Shown here one piece after another: positions 44,128 to 52,342 of a DNA stretch of 64,000 nt. The position numbers were made by a program, and so were the translations under genes. The DNA comes from an uncultured Bacteroides sp. (GTDB taxonomy: Bacteria > Bacteroidota > Bacteroidia > Bacteroidales > Bacteroidaceae): NCBI GenBank assembly GCA_945833835.1, contig CAMAFR010000002.1, positions 26,597 through 90,596 of the forward strand. Direction: 5' to 3'. The notes under the pieces are model-generated. The model saw only the letters and a program-made list of their open reading frames with translations. It was not told the origin of the DNA and did no database searches. Positions within the stretch are counted from its first letter, which is position 1; each line of letters begins with the position of its first letter.

Positions 44128-46590
44128 TTAATACGGGTCCATGTCATAATAGACCATCAGCGAGCGGAAACGTTCTTCGGCCACCAGGGTGCGCTGCACG
44201 TCCAGCAGGTAGCGGCGCACCTGGATCAGCGAGGCCGACAACTCTATCTTCACCATGATTTTCTTGATATACAGGGTCTGGATGCGTGCCACCGGAGGCC
44301 GGTCGGGTCCCAGCACACGTTCGCCCAGGCCGTGGCGCAGGCGTAGTGCCATTTGTACGGCAGCCTCGTCCAGCACTTCCTCCTTACGGTGTTTCAGGTA
44401 GACGTAGACCAGCCGGAAGAACGGAGGATAGCGGAACAGCTCCCGTTCGGCCAGCTGCTCCCGGTACATCTGCACATAGTGGTTGCCGATGACTTGGTGG
44501 ATGAGGGGCAGCTCGGGCGATTTGGTCTGTAGCACCACCAGTCCCTGGCGGTCCCTCCGTCCGGCACGTCCTGCCACCTGTGCCATCAGTTGGAACGCCC
44601 GTTCGTAGGCACGGAAGTCGGGATAGTTCAGCAGCGAGTCGGCATTGAGGATGCCTACGACGCTCACCCGGTCGAAGTCCAGTCCTTTCGAAATCATCTG
44701 GGTGCCTATCAGAATGTCGGTTTTCCCGCTCTCGAAGTCGGTCAGGATGCGTTCGTAGGCCGTGCGTGTACGGGTGGTGTCCAGGTCCATGCGGGCTACT
44801 GTGGCTTCTGGGAAAATCCGGCGGATGTCGTCTTCTATCTTCTCGGTGCCGAACCCTCGGTTGACCAGTTCCACGCCTCCACATGCCGGACAACTGCGGG
44901 GGATGCTGAAGGTATAGCCGCAGTAGTGGCACGTGAGTTGGTTCAGGGCTTTGTGGTAGGTGAGGCTCACGTCGCAGTTCTTGCAGCGGGGCACCCAGCC
45001 GCAGGTGCGGCATTCTATCATCGGGGCGAAGCCGCGGCGGTTCTGGAACAGGATGACCTGTTCTTTGCGTTCGAGGGCCTGGCGCATCTGCTGGAGCAGG
45101 AAAGGAGAGAACTGCGCCACCATTAGCTTTTTGCGGGCCAGTTCCTTGATGTCCACCAGCTCGATGCGTGGCAGCTGTATGTTGCGGTAGCGTTCGGTCA
45201 GTTCCACCAGGCCGTATTTGCCCTGAAGGGCATTGTAGTAAGATTCAATGCTGGGGGTGGCAGTGCCCAGCAGGGTCTTGGCACCGTAGAGGGAGGCCAG
45301 CAGGATGGCGGCGTTGCGGGCATGGTAGCGTGGCGCCGGGTCTTGCTGCTTGTAGGTCGTCTCGTGCTCCTCGTCCACGATGACCAGTCCCAGCCGTTTG
45401 AAAGGCAGGAAGATGGACGAGCGTACGCCGAGAATGATGTCGAAGTCGTGGTCGGAGAGCTGTTTCTGCCAGATTTCCACCCGTTCCGCATCGGGGAATT
45501 TGGAGTGGTAGATGCCGAGGCGTGCTCCGAAGATACGCCGCAGCCGTTCGGTGATTTGGGTGGTGAGGGCGATTTCGGGCAGCAGGTACAGCACCTGTTT
45601 GCCGGCTTGCAGCACCTTCTCGATGAGGTGGATGTAGATTTCTGTCTTTCCGCTGGCGGTGACACCGTGCAGCAGGCAGACGTTTTTCTGCCCGAAGGTG
45701 GTCAGGATGGCCTGGAGGGCGTGTTGCTGTGCCTCGCCCAGCGGGTGGGGGGCCACCGTGGCTTGCTCCCGCAGGGAGAGCCGGCCTGTCTCACGCCGGT
45801 ACAGCTCGAACACCTGTTTCTTCAGCAGTGCGTTCAGGGCATCTGGTGCGGCGCCCGCCGCTTCCAGCAGTGCCTGCCGCTGCACTTCTTGTACCTGTCC
45901 GTCGGGGCGCGACCAGCCGGAGCGCTCCATGTATTTCATGAGCAGCCGGAGTTGCTTGGGCGCGCGGTGGAGCGACTCGAAAAGGGCGTGCAACGCCTCC
46001 TCCGTCTGATAGGGCGGGGTGAGGCGGACGCAGGCTTCCGTGCGTGGGCGGTAGCTGCGTTTCAGTTCTTCCTTCATGCGGATCGCTTCTTTGTCGAGCA
46101 GCGATTTGATGACGGGCAGCAGGTGGCGGATGCCGCTCGATTTCTCCAGTTGGGTGACGCACTGTTCGGGGTCGGTGCCCAGCAGGTCCAATATCCGTTG
46201 TTCCTTTTCCGGCAGGGGCCCGTCCGCCTCGAAGTCTTCGTTGAGCGTCACCACGCTTTCGCTCTCCAGCTTCATGCCCGAGGGCAGCGCCGCCTTGTAG
46301 ACGTCGCCCAAGGTGCAGAGGCAATAGTCGGCCATCCACTGCCACAAGGCGTATTGGCGGGGCAGGAGCACCGGCCGGCTGTCCAGCACTTCGGCAATGT
46401 CTTTGGTGGTATAGTCGGCAGGAGGAGTCCGATGCACTTTGGTGACGATGGCGGTGTAGAATTTCTTTTTCCCGAAGGGGACCACTACCCGGCATCCTTC
46501 GCCTACCTGGTCGGCCAGTGTCTCAGGGAGCGAGTAGGTATATTGGCCGGCGATGGGCAGCGGCACGATGACATCGACGTATTGTTTCAT
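44128..46590 (-). CDS. priA: Primosomal protein N' (helicase PriA)
   Basis: Replication-restart 3'-5' helicase, 820 aa from the ATG at 46588-46590 (MKQYVDVIVPLPIAGQYTYS). The N-terminal 3'-DNA-binding domain is followed by Walker A GVTASGKTEIYI (about 306-317), DEEH (about 401-404), two zinc-binding cysteine clusters (CRTCGWVPRCKNC and CHYCGYTFSIPRSCPACGG, about 525-572), and motifs GTQMISKGLDFDRV and AGRAGR. The frame continues to 46647 but into a hairpin region. It shares its strand with the upstream barrel gene and downstream PHP gene. Confidence 0.96.
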   Translation of the reverse strand: MKQYVDVIVPLPIAGQYTYSLPETLADQVGEGCRVVVPFGKKKFYTAIVTKVHRTPPADYTTKDIAEVLDSRPVLLPRQYALWQWMADYCLCTLGDVYKAALPSGMKLESESVVTLNEDFEADGPLPEKEQRILDLLGTDPEQCVTQLEKSSGIRHLLPVIKSLLDKEAIRMKEELKRSYRPRTEACVRLTPPYQTEEALHALFESLHRAPKQLRLLMKYMERSGWSRPDGQVQEVQRQALLEAAGAAPDALNALLKKQVFELYRRETGRLSLREQATVAPHPLGEAQQHALQAILTTFGQKNVCLLHGVTASGKTEIYIHLIEKVLQAGKQVLYLLPEIALTTQITERLRRIFGARLGIYHSKFPDAERVEIWQKQLSDHDFDIILGVRSSIFLPFKRLGLVIVDEEHETTYKQQDPAPRYHARNAAILLASLYGAKTLLGTATPSIESYYNALQGKYGLVELTERYRNIQLPRIELVDIKELARKKLMVAQFSPFLLQQMRQALERKEQVILFQNRRGFAPMIECRTCGWVPRCKNCDVSLTYHKALNQLTCHYCGYTFSIPRSCPACGGVELVNRGFGTEKIEDDIRRIFPEATVARMDLDTTRTRTAYERILTDFESGKTDILIGTQMISKGLDFDRVSVVGILNADSLLNYPDFRAYERAFQLMAQVAGRAGRRDRQGLVVLQTKSPELPLIHQVIGNHYVQMYREQLAERELFRYPPFFRLVYVYLKHRKEEVLDEAAVQMALRLRHGLGERVLGPDRPPVARIQTLYIKKIMVKIELSASLIQVRRYLLDVQRTLVAEERFRSLMVYYDMDPY

Positions 46591-46609
46591 GCCGAATGAG
46601 ATTTGGAAG

Positions 46610-46653
46610 GGGTGGGTGTGGCCCGGTCGGTGAGACGGTCGCCACACCCACCC
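46610..46653 (-). terminator. Hairpin between the barrel gene and priA
   Basis: GGGTGGGTGTGGC (46610-46622) pairs perfectly with GCCACACCCACCC (46641-46653), 13 bp with an 18-base loop, 25 bases after the barrel gene stop. There is no A/T tail, so it may be weak or act in RNA stability. Confidence 0.5.
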
Positions 46654-46678
46654 TCAATGTGTAATGACGGGTGGCGTG

Positions 46679-47278
46679 TTAAAAGAGGTAGGCTACGGAG
46701 ATCTGCCACGTTTTCCGTTTGATCTTCAGCAGGTTCTCATCGTCAATGATTTGTCCTACCTTGCCCAGACTGAAGTTGTAGTTCACGCCGGCCTGGAAGT
46801 GGCGGAGGAATTTGGCGCCTACGCCCACATTGAAGGTGGTGAAGTTGTTTTTCAGCTGGATGGCATCCTTGACAAACGAGCTGTTGCCCACGTTCCAGCC
46901 AAACTGCGGACCGGCTGCGATGAAGCCGCTGGCCAGGCTGCCCAGCCCGAACGTCCATTTCAGGTTGATGGGGACTTCGAGTGACTTCAGGTTGTCGGCA
47001 ATGGCATCATTACCGTTGTTCATCTGTGCGCGCGACTGGCTGTAGAGCACGGCGGCGTCTACGCCCAAGCCCACAATCGGAAGGGTGAACTCGGCCATCG
47101 GACCGATGAAGAAGCCGGTGCGGTTGTCGCTGTTCACAATGTCTTTAGACAGGCTGAGGCTGGTGATGTTCAGACCGCCTTTCACGCCGAATTTCAACTG
47201 GGCTTGTGCCGGCAATACTGTCAAGGTGCAGACAGCTACCAGGAGTGCTGCCATCCATTTTGATACATTCTTTTTCAT
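46679..47278 (-). CDS. Outer-membrane beta-barrel protein (OMP_b-brl_2/PorT-like)
   Basis: 199 aa. Signal peptide ending AQAQ, then LKFGVKGGLNITSLS, the usual opening of this Bacteroidetes barrel family. Glycine- and aromatic-rich strands (GFFIGPMAEFTLP, GFIAAGPQFGWNVG) follow, with a C-terminal phenylalanine (ISVAYLF). Function unknown; small barrels of this type are structural or porin-like. It has its own promoter, divergent from hsp20. Confidence 0.88.
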   Translation of the reverse strand: MKKNVSKWMAALLVAVCTLTVLPAQAQLKFGVKGGLNITSLSLSKDIVNSDNRTGFFIGPMAEFTLPIVGLGVDAAVLYSQSRAQMNNGNDAIADNLKSLEVPINLKWTFGLGSLASGFIAAGPQFGWNVGNSSFVKDAIQLKNNFTTFNVGVGAKFLRHFQAGVNYNFSLGKVGQIIDDENLLKIKRKTWQISVAYLF

Positions 47279-47306
47279 ACACTGTTCGTTTAATGAATTT
47301 TCGGGA

Positions 47307-47314
47307 CAAAAATA
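47307..47314 (-). promoter_or_regulatory. Promoter -7 box of the barrel gene
   Basis: Complement reads TATTTTTG, 28 bases upstream of the ATG. Confidence 0.5.
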
Positions 47315-47624
47315 GGTGTTTTCTTTCGATTGCGAAAATATTAAGCGTTAAGAAGGCTTTTTGACCAGCAGAATTGTTCCCGACCATGTGTGGCCGGGGT
47401 TGTCAGATTGTCATCCCTGTGTCAGGGAACGACTGCTAACAAGGTTTGCATCCCGTTAAAGCAGGCGGGGGTTTGTTTAACAAGCGACACACAACGTTAA
47501 AACACTTCCGGTCTGGACTGACAAAACGCCCGGCCGGCACGAAACTTGTCTGTCCATGAGTGGACTTCCGAACCGAAAGCGCGGGGAAGTTCCAAACAAA
47601 CTATTGATAAACAACAAACTAAAC
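47315..47624. other. Gene-free stretch before hsp20
   Basis: About 310 bases with a small CCCTG/CAGGG hairpin (47415-47427) but no TAnnTTTG promoter for hsp20 that I can see and no CIRCE-type operator. The hsp20 promoter may be of a different, stress-responsive class. Confidence 0.35.
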
Positions 47625-47640
47625 AAAGGAGATTTTAACT

Positions 47641-48078
47641 ATGATGCCTATTAGAAAGTACAACAACCAAACGTGGTTACCGTCCTTCTTCAATGACTTT
47701 TTTGATACGGACTGGATGGAAAAGACCAATGCCACCGCTCCTGCCATCAATGTGCTGGAGAGTGAGAAAGACTATAAAGTGGAGGTAGCCGCTCCGGGTA
47801 TGACGAAAGACGACTTCCACATCCAGTTGAGCGATGACAACGAGCTGGTCATCACGATGGAGAAGAAGCAAGAGACGCCAAATGAAGACAAGACCAACCG
47901 CAGGTACTTGCGCCGGGAGTTTTCCTACTCACGCTTCCAGCAATCGCTGGTTTTGCCCGAGGATGTGGAGAAAGAGAAGATTCATGCCACTGTTACCGAC
48001 GGTGTGCTGACCATCGGCCTCCCGAAACGGGCCCAAGAGGAAAAAGCCAAGGTCAACCGTGTGATAGAAATCCATTGA
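47641..48078 (+). CDS. Small heat-shock protein, Hsp20/alpha-crystallin family
   Basis: 145 aa ATP-independent chaperone that binds unfolding proteins. The alpha-crystallin domain spans about residues 35-135 (VAAPGMTKDDFHIQLSDD, FSYSRFQQSLVLPEDVE, ATVTDGVLTIGLPK) and the C-terminal I-x-I motif is IEI. Unusually for this organism an AAAGGAG sequence (47625-47631) lies nine bases before the ATG, so strong induced translation is plausible. The second codon is also ATG. Confidence 0.94.
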   Translation: MMPIRKYNNQTWLPSFFNDFFDTDWMEKTNATAPAINVLESEKDYKVEVAAPGMTKDDFHIQLSDDNELVITMEKKQETPNEDKTNRRYLRREFSYSRFQQSLVLPEDVEKEKIHATVTDGVLTIGLPKRAQEEKAKVNRVIEIH

Positions 48079-48098
48079 CCACGTCTTCTGAGGGCGAA

Positions 48099-48126
48099 CA
48101 TCCGGAAAGAGATTGCTTTCCGGATG
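48099..48126 (+). terminator. Hairpin after hsp20
   Basis: CATCCGGAAAG (48099-48109) pairs with CTTTCCGGATG (48116-48126), 11 bp, loop of six. There is no T-run directly after; it runs on into the repeat array. Confidence 0.6.
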
Positions 48127-48128
48127 TC

Positions 48129-48190
48129 GTCAAACACTTGTCTGACGGTTGTCGAACACTTGTCCGATAGTCGTCAGACAAGTGTTTGAC
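48129..48190. repeat. Three-unit GTCRAACACTTGTCYGA repeat, third unit inverted
   Basis: Unit 1 at 48129-48145 and unit 2 at 48151-48167 are direct, 22 bases apart, with two differences. Unit 3 at 48174-48190 is inverted. Units 1 and 3 with flanks form a perfect 19-bp inverted repeat (48129-48147 and 48172-48190) with unit 2 in the loop, so alternative hairpins (1-3 or 2-3) are possible. It lies between hsp20 and the methyltransferase promoter. Confidence 0.7.
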
Positions 48191-48417
48191 AACGTCCGGA
48201 CACCTTGGGAAGACCATCTGGCGGAGCTTCTTGGAGGCGTTGATGGAGGCAGACAGCAGCGGGGTGTCAGGGCGAAGGAAGGATGGTGACGAGGACCACC
48301 CGGTTCAGTGACCGTTCTTGAAATAGCTTATCGGTGCTCCCACCTCTTTTTTCTACGCGTATAGGGGAATCATCGTTTTGCCGTTGTAATTTCTGCTGCA
48401 AAAGCCGTGCTGTTTAG
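48191..48417. other. Gap with no recognised gene
   Basis: G+C-rich for an intergenic region in its left part (48195-48310), like coding sequence, but no frame of useful length was found. It could be a decayed gene fragment; the right end is the promoter region of the methyltransferase operon. Confidence 0.35.
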
Positions 48418-48448
48418 TTGATTGGGTGGCTGAAAAGTAGTACTTTTG
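48418..48448 (+). promoter_or_regulatory. Promoter of the methyltransferase-to-mnmD operon
   Basis: TTG at 48418-48420 and TACTTTTG at 48441-48448, 20 bases apart, 35 bases before the ATG. Confidence 0.65.
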
Positions 48449-48483
48449 CAGACGAAATTTGAACTATTCGCAAAACCTGTAAC

Positions 48484-50055
48484 ATGAATCAAGAATTTGA
48501 GCTGATTGCCAAGACCTTTCAAGGACTGGAAGAGGTGCTGGCACAAGAACTCACCGAACTGGGTGCCGGCAACATTGAAATAGGTCGCCGTATGGTATCT
48601 TTCACGGGTGACAAAGCCATGATGTATCGGGCAAACTTCTGTTTGCGTACCGCCATCCGTATCCTGAAGCCTATCCGGCATTTCACCGCCAAGAATGCTG
48701 ACGAGGTGTATGAGGCCGTCAAGAACATTGCCTGGGAGGACTATTTGGACAATATGAGCAGTTTCTCGGTGGATGCCGTGGTGTACTCGGAGGAATTCCG
48801 CCATTCCAAATATGTGGCCTATAAAGTGAAGGATGCCGTGGTGGATTATTTCCGCGAGAAGACCGGCAACCGTCCGTCGGTGCGGTTGAACCGTCCGGAT
48901 GTGGCATTGCACATCCATATTGCCGAAGACCGCTGCACACTGGCGTTGGACAGCTCTGGCGAGTCGCTCCACCGTCGCGGCTACCGGCAGGAGCAGGTGG
49001 AGGCACCGCTCAACGAAGTGCTGGCGGCGGGCATGATTCTGATGACCGGATGGAGGGGAGAGTGTGACCTGATTGACCCCATGTGCGGGTCGGGCACCAT
49101 TCCTATCGAGGCCGCGCTCATTGCCCGCAACATTGCGCCGGGCGTGTTCCGCAAGGAGTTCGGATTCGAGAAGTGGAAGGATTTTGACCAGGAATTGTTT
49201 GACTCCATTTACAATGACGATTCGCAGGAGCGTCCGTTCGAACATAAGATATACGGCTATGACAACAACCCGAAAGCCAACGAGATTGCCACCCGCAATG
49301 TGAAGGCGGCGGGGGTAGGCAAGGACGTGGTCTTGAAAATCCAGCCGTTCCAGCAGTTCGAGCAGCCTGCCGAGAAGAGCGTCATCATCACCAACCCGCC
49401 GTATGGCGAGCGTATCTCATCGGATGATTTGCTGGGATTGTACCAGATGATAGGTGAGCGTCTGAAACATGCCTTTATGGGCAATGACGCATGGGTGCTG
49501 AGCTATCGGGAGGAATGTTTCGACCAGATTGGTCTGAAACCGTCGGTCAAGATACCGCTGTACAACGGTGCGTTGGAATGCCAGTTCCGCAAGTACCAGT
49601 TGTTCGAAGGCAAGTATAGGGCATTCCGCAGTGACAACGAAGGGGTGGAATTCAAGCCCAAAACGGCCGACCGCTCCGAACGTCAGCACCGTGACCGCAA
49701 GGAAGGCGGTTCCCGTTTCGAACGGAAAGAGGGCGGTTTCCGTCGTGACCGTAAGGAGGAAGGCTTCCGCGACGACCGCAAGGAAGGCGGTTCCCGTTTC
49801 GAGCGGAAGGAAGGCGGTTTCCGCCGTGACCGTAAGGAGGAGGGTTTCCGTGCTGACCGCAAGGAAGGCGGCTTCCGTTTCGAGCGGAAGGAAGGCGGTT
49901 TCCGCCGTGACCGTAAGGAGGAGGGCTTCCGTCGGCGGGAAGAGGAAGGACAGGAACGCCCGCAGCGTCCGTCTACGGATGACGGCCGTCCCAAGCGGCC
50001 GGCAGGTCCCCGTTATCTGCATCCGCGCCGCAAAGAAGATGATATGGACGAATAA
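48484..50055 (+). CDS. THUMP-domain RNA (guanine-N2)-methyltransferase with a repetitive basic tail
   Basis: 523 aa, RlmL/COG0116-type enzyme that methylates a guanine of 23S rRNA or tRNA. Order: an N-terminal ferredoxin-like/THUMP region (residues about 1-160), then the SAM-binding fold with DLIDPMCGSGTIPIEAALIA and the catalytic ITNPPYGERI. From about residue 385 the chain is disordered and Arg/Lys/Glu/Gly-rich, including three 27-residue repeats (about 404-484). Similar RGG-like tails bind RNA. First gene of a run of six closely spaced genes. Confidence 0.88.
   Translation: MNQEFELIAKTFQGLEEVLAQELTELGAGNIEIGRRMVSFTGDKAMMYRANFCLRTAIRILKPIRHFTAKNADEVYEAVKNIAWEDYLDNMSSFSVDAVVYSEEFRHSKYVAYKVKDAVVDYFREKTGNRPSVRLNRPDVALHIHIAEDRCTLALDSSGESLHRRGYRQEQVEAPLNEVLAAGMILMTGWRGECDLIDPMCGSGTIPIEAALIARNIAPGVFRKEFGFEKWKDFDQELFDSIYNDDSQERPFEHKIYGYDNNPKANEIATRNVKAAGVGKDVVLKIQPFQQFEQPAEKSVIITNPPYGERISSDDLLGLYQMIGERLKHAFMGNDAWVLSYREECFDQIGLKPSVKIPLYNGALECQFRKYQLFEGKYRAFRSDNEGVEFKPKTADRSERQHRDRKEGGSRFERKEGGFRRDRKEEGFRDDRKEGGSRFERKEGGFRRDRKEEGFRADRKEGGFRFERKEGGFRRDRKEEGFRRREEEGQERPQRPSTDDGRPKRPAGPRYLHPRRKEDDMDE
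49693..49935 (+). repeat. Three in-frame 81-bp tandem repeats in the methyltransferase gene
   Basis: Units at 49693-49773, 49774-49854 and 49855-49935 each encode 27 residues built from RKEGG, RFERKEGGF and RRDRKEEGF blocks. Each unit itself holds three shorter RKE(G/E)G blocks. The DNA units are nearly identical, so copy number could vary by slippage or recombination in steps of 27 residues without a frameshift. Confidence 0.9.
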
Positions 50056-50068
50056 TGCTTGGCAGACC

Positions 50069-52303
50069 ATGATGAAAGATAGACTTCTCAACTTAATAGC
50101 GCTGTTTGTAGTGATGTCAGTATCCCCGTTTGCCGCCCAAGAGAAGAAAGCGTTTACGCTGGATGACGTGATTCCCGGAGGGAGCAATTATTATGCCCTT
50201 TCGCCCAAAGGCCTTCCCGGGCTGCAATGGTGGGGCGATGTGTGTGTGACAGCCGATGTGGAAAAAGTCGTTGCAAGGAAAGCGGCTGCCGAGGAAACCC
50301 TGTTCACGCTGGAGGCGGTGAACAAGGCCTTGCCGGAAGGCTGCCGGCCGTTGCACACCTTGATGGACGCCCGGTTCCCGTGGGCAGACCGTCAGGTGGC
50401 TGTGTTGCCTCAAGGCGGACAATGGATTTGGTTCGACTTCGGCCAGCAACAGGTCGTGCAGTCGGTGCGGCTGGACGAGCGGGCGGCTTGTCTGGATTTC
50501 TGTCCGGCCAACGGCAGGATGGCCTACACGATAGGCAGCCGTCTGTGCATCACGGCAGAAGACGGTTCGGAAATCGCTGTCAGTCCGGCAGGAAAAGAGA
50601 ATGAGGACACGCAGGACCTGGTGTACGGACAGGCCGTCCACCGCAACGAGTTCGGGATAGACAAAGGGACGTTCTGGAGTCCGAAAGGCCGCTGTCTGGC
50701 GTTTTACCGGATGGACCAGACCGAGGTGACCGCTTATCCGCAAGTCAACACCTCCGGACGGGTGGCGGTGCCGGAGCCCGACAAATATCCCATGGCCGGC
50801 ATGACCAGCCATCGAGTGTCGGTCGGCCTCTATGATCTCCACACCGGACAGACCGTCTATCTGAAGACCGGTGATGCCACCGACCGCTATTTCACCAATA
50901 TCAGCTGGTCGCCCGACGAACGATCGGTGTACGTCATCGAGCTGAACCGTGACCAGAACCATGCCCGGCTGGTGCGTTACAATGCGGTGAGCGGTGAGCC
51001 GGAAGCCGTGTTGTATGAGGAGAAGCATCCGTGCTACGTAGAGCCGCAGCATCCGTTGCGGTTCCTGCCGTGGGACGAGACGAAGTTTGTGTACCAGAGC
51101 CAGCGTGACGGCTTTAACCACCTGTACCTCTTCGATACGAAGGCCGCCCCCGTGCGTGAGGGATGGCAGACCCTTGCCGGGACCGGCAGCAGCTATTGCG
51201 AACACGTGGGCGTGCGGCAGCTCACGGCGGGTGACTGGTTGGTGCAGGAGGTGTTGGGCTTCCGTGCCGACAAGCGGGAGATGATTATCGGGACGACCGA
51301 AATCTCTCCGCTGCAGACGAATGTCTTCGCATTGGATACCCGTACCCTGAAACGCCGGCTGCTGGGTGAGAAAGACGGGATGCACCGTGCGCGGCTGTCG
51401 CAAAGCGGCAAGTTCCTGATAGACCATTTCACCTCGGCGGCGGTGCCCCGTGTCATCCGGCTGCTGCCGACCGATGGCAAACAAGGCACAGTGCTGTTGG
51501 AAGCCGATGACCCGTTGTGCGAACAATACGAACTGCCCGACATTACGGTCGGCACCCTGAAGGCGGCCGACGGCAAGACCGACCTGTACTACCGGTTGGT
51601 GAAACCGGTGGGATTCGATCCCGCCCGGAAATATCCGGCCATTGTCTACGTCTATGGCGGACCGCATGCGCAGCTCATCACCAACACCCGTTTCTATGGC
51701 GCCCGCGGATGGGACCTGTACATGGCCCAGAAGGGCTATGTCATGCTGACGGTAGACAGCCGGGGCAGCGACAACCGCGGACTGTGTTTCGAGAACTGTA
51801 CGTTCCGCCGGCTGGGGACCGAAGAGATGAAGGACCAGATCAAAGGGGTGGAATGGCTGCAATCGCTGCCCTATGTCGACAAAGACCGGATAGGGGTGCA
51901 CGGATGGAGCTTTGGCGGATTCATGACGACCAACCTGATGCTGACCTACAACGATGTGTTCAAGGTAGGGGTGGCCGGCGGCCCTGTCATCGACTGGCAG
52001 TTCTATGAAGTGATGTACGGCGAGCGTTATATGGACACGCCGCAGGCCAATCCCGACGGCTACCGTGAGGCCAACCTCCGGCTGAAGGCCGGACGGCTGA
52101 AAGGGCGGCTGGAGATCATCATCGGTGGGGAAGACCCGGTATGTGTGCCGCAGCACAGCTATTCGTTCTTGCGGGCTTGTATTGACGCCGGGACGCATCC
52201 CGATTTCTTTGTCTATCCCGAAGCCGGTCATAACATGGTGGGACGGGACCGTGTGCATCTGCACGAACACATCACACGTTACTTTGAGGACCACCTCAAG
52301 TAA
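50069..52303 (+). CDS. S9-family prolyl peptidase (dipeptidyl peptidase IV type), exported
   Basis: 744 aa from the ATG at 50069 (an adjacent ATG at 50072 is equivalent). The longer open frame back to 49568 only runs through the preceding gene. Signal peptide near LIALFVVMSVSPFAAQ, beta-propeller domain, then the alpha/beta-hydrolase with nucleophile in GWSFGGF (about residue 613), Asp in GGEDPVC (about 688) and His in EAGHNMVG (about 719). It releases N-terminal X-Pro dipeptides in the periplasm. Thirteen bases after the methyltransferase. Confidence 0.92.
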   Translation: MMKDRLLNLIALFVVMSVSPFAAQEKKAFTLDDVIPGGSNYYALSPKGLPGLQWWGDVCVTADVEKVVARKAAAEETLFTLEAVNKALPEGCRPLHTLMDARFPWADRQVAVLPQGGQWIWFDFGQQQVVQSVRLDERAACLDFCPANGRMAYTIGSRLCITAEDGSEIAVSPAGKENEDTQDLVYGQAVHRNEFGIDKGTFWSPKGRCLAFYRMDQTEVTAYPQVNTSGRVAVPEPDKYPMAGMTSHRVSVGLYDLHTGQTVYLKTGDATDRYFTNISWSPDERSVYVIELNRDQNHARLVRYNAVSGEPEAVLYEEKHPCYVEPQHPLRFLPWDETKFVYQSQRDGFNHLYLFDTKAAPVREGWQTLAGTGSSYCEHVGVRQLTAGDWLVQEVLGFRADKREMIIGTTEISPLQTNVFALDTRTLKRRLLGEKDGMHRARLSQSGKFLIDHFTSAAVPRVIRLLPTDGKQGTVLLEADDPLCEQYELPDITVGTLKAADGKTDLYYRLVKPVGFDPARKYPAIVYVYGGPHAQLITNTRFYGARGWDLYMAQKGYVMLTVDSRGSDNRGLCFENCTFRRLGTEEMKDQIKGVEWLQSLPYVDKDRIGVHGWSFGGFMTTNLMLTYNDVFKVGVAGGPVIDWQFYEVMYGERYMDTPQANPDGYREANLRLKAGRLKGRLEIIIGGEDPVCVPQHSYSFLRACIDAGTHPDFFVYPEAGHNMVGRDRVHLHEHITRYFEDHLK

Positions 52304-52342
52304 ACGGAAAACAAACTTACCAACTCAAGAAAAAGAAAAGAT

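Noticed and set aside
48129..48190. Short repeats as a CRISPR array
   Set aside because: Only three units, one inverted, spacing too short and irregular, and no cas genes in the window.
48195..48310. Possible coding remnant after the repeat array
   Set aside because: Coding-like composition only; no frame long enough and no recognisable translated motif.
49693..49935. Regular repeats as a CRISPR or minisatellite outside genes
   Set aside because: They are in frame inside the methyltransferase gene and contain no unique spacers.
50117..52294. Open frame of 725 codons antisense to the S9 peptidase
   Set aside because: Shadow of a gene with intact catalytic triad; same composition effect.
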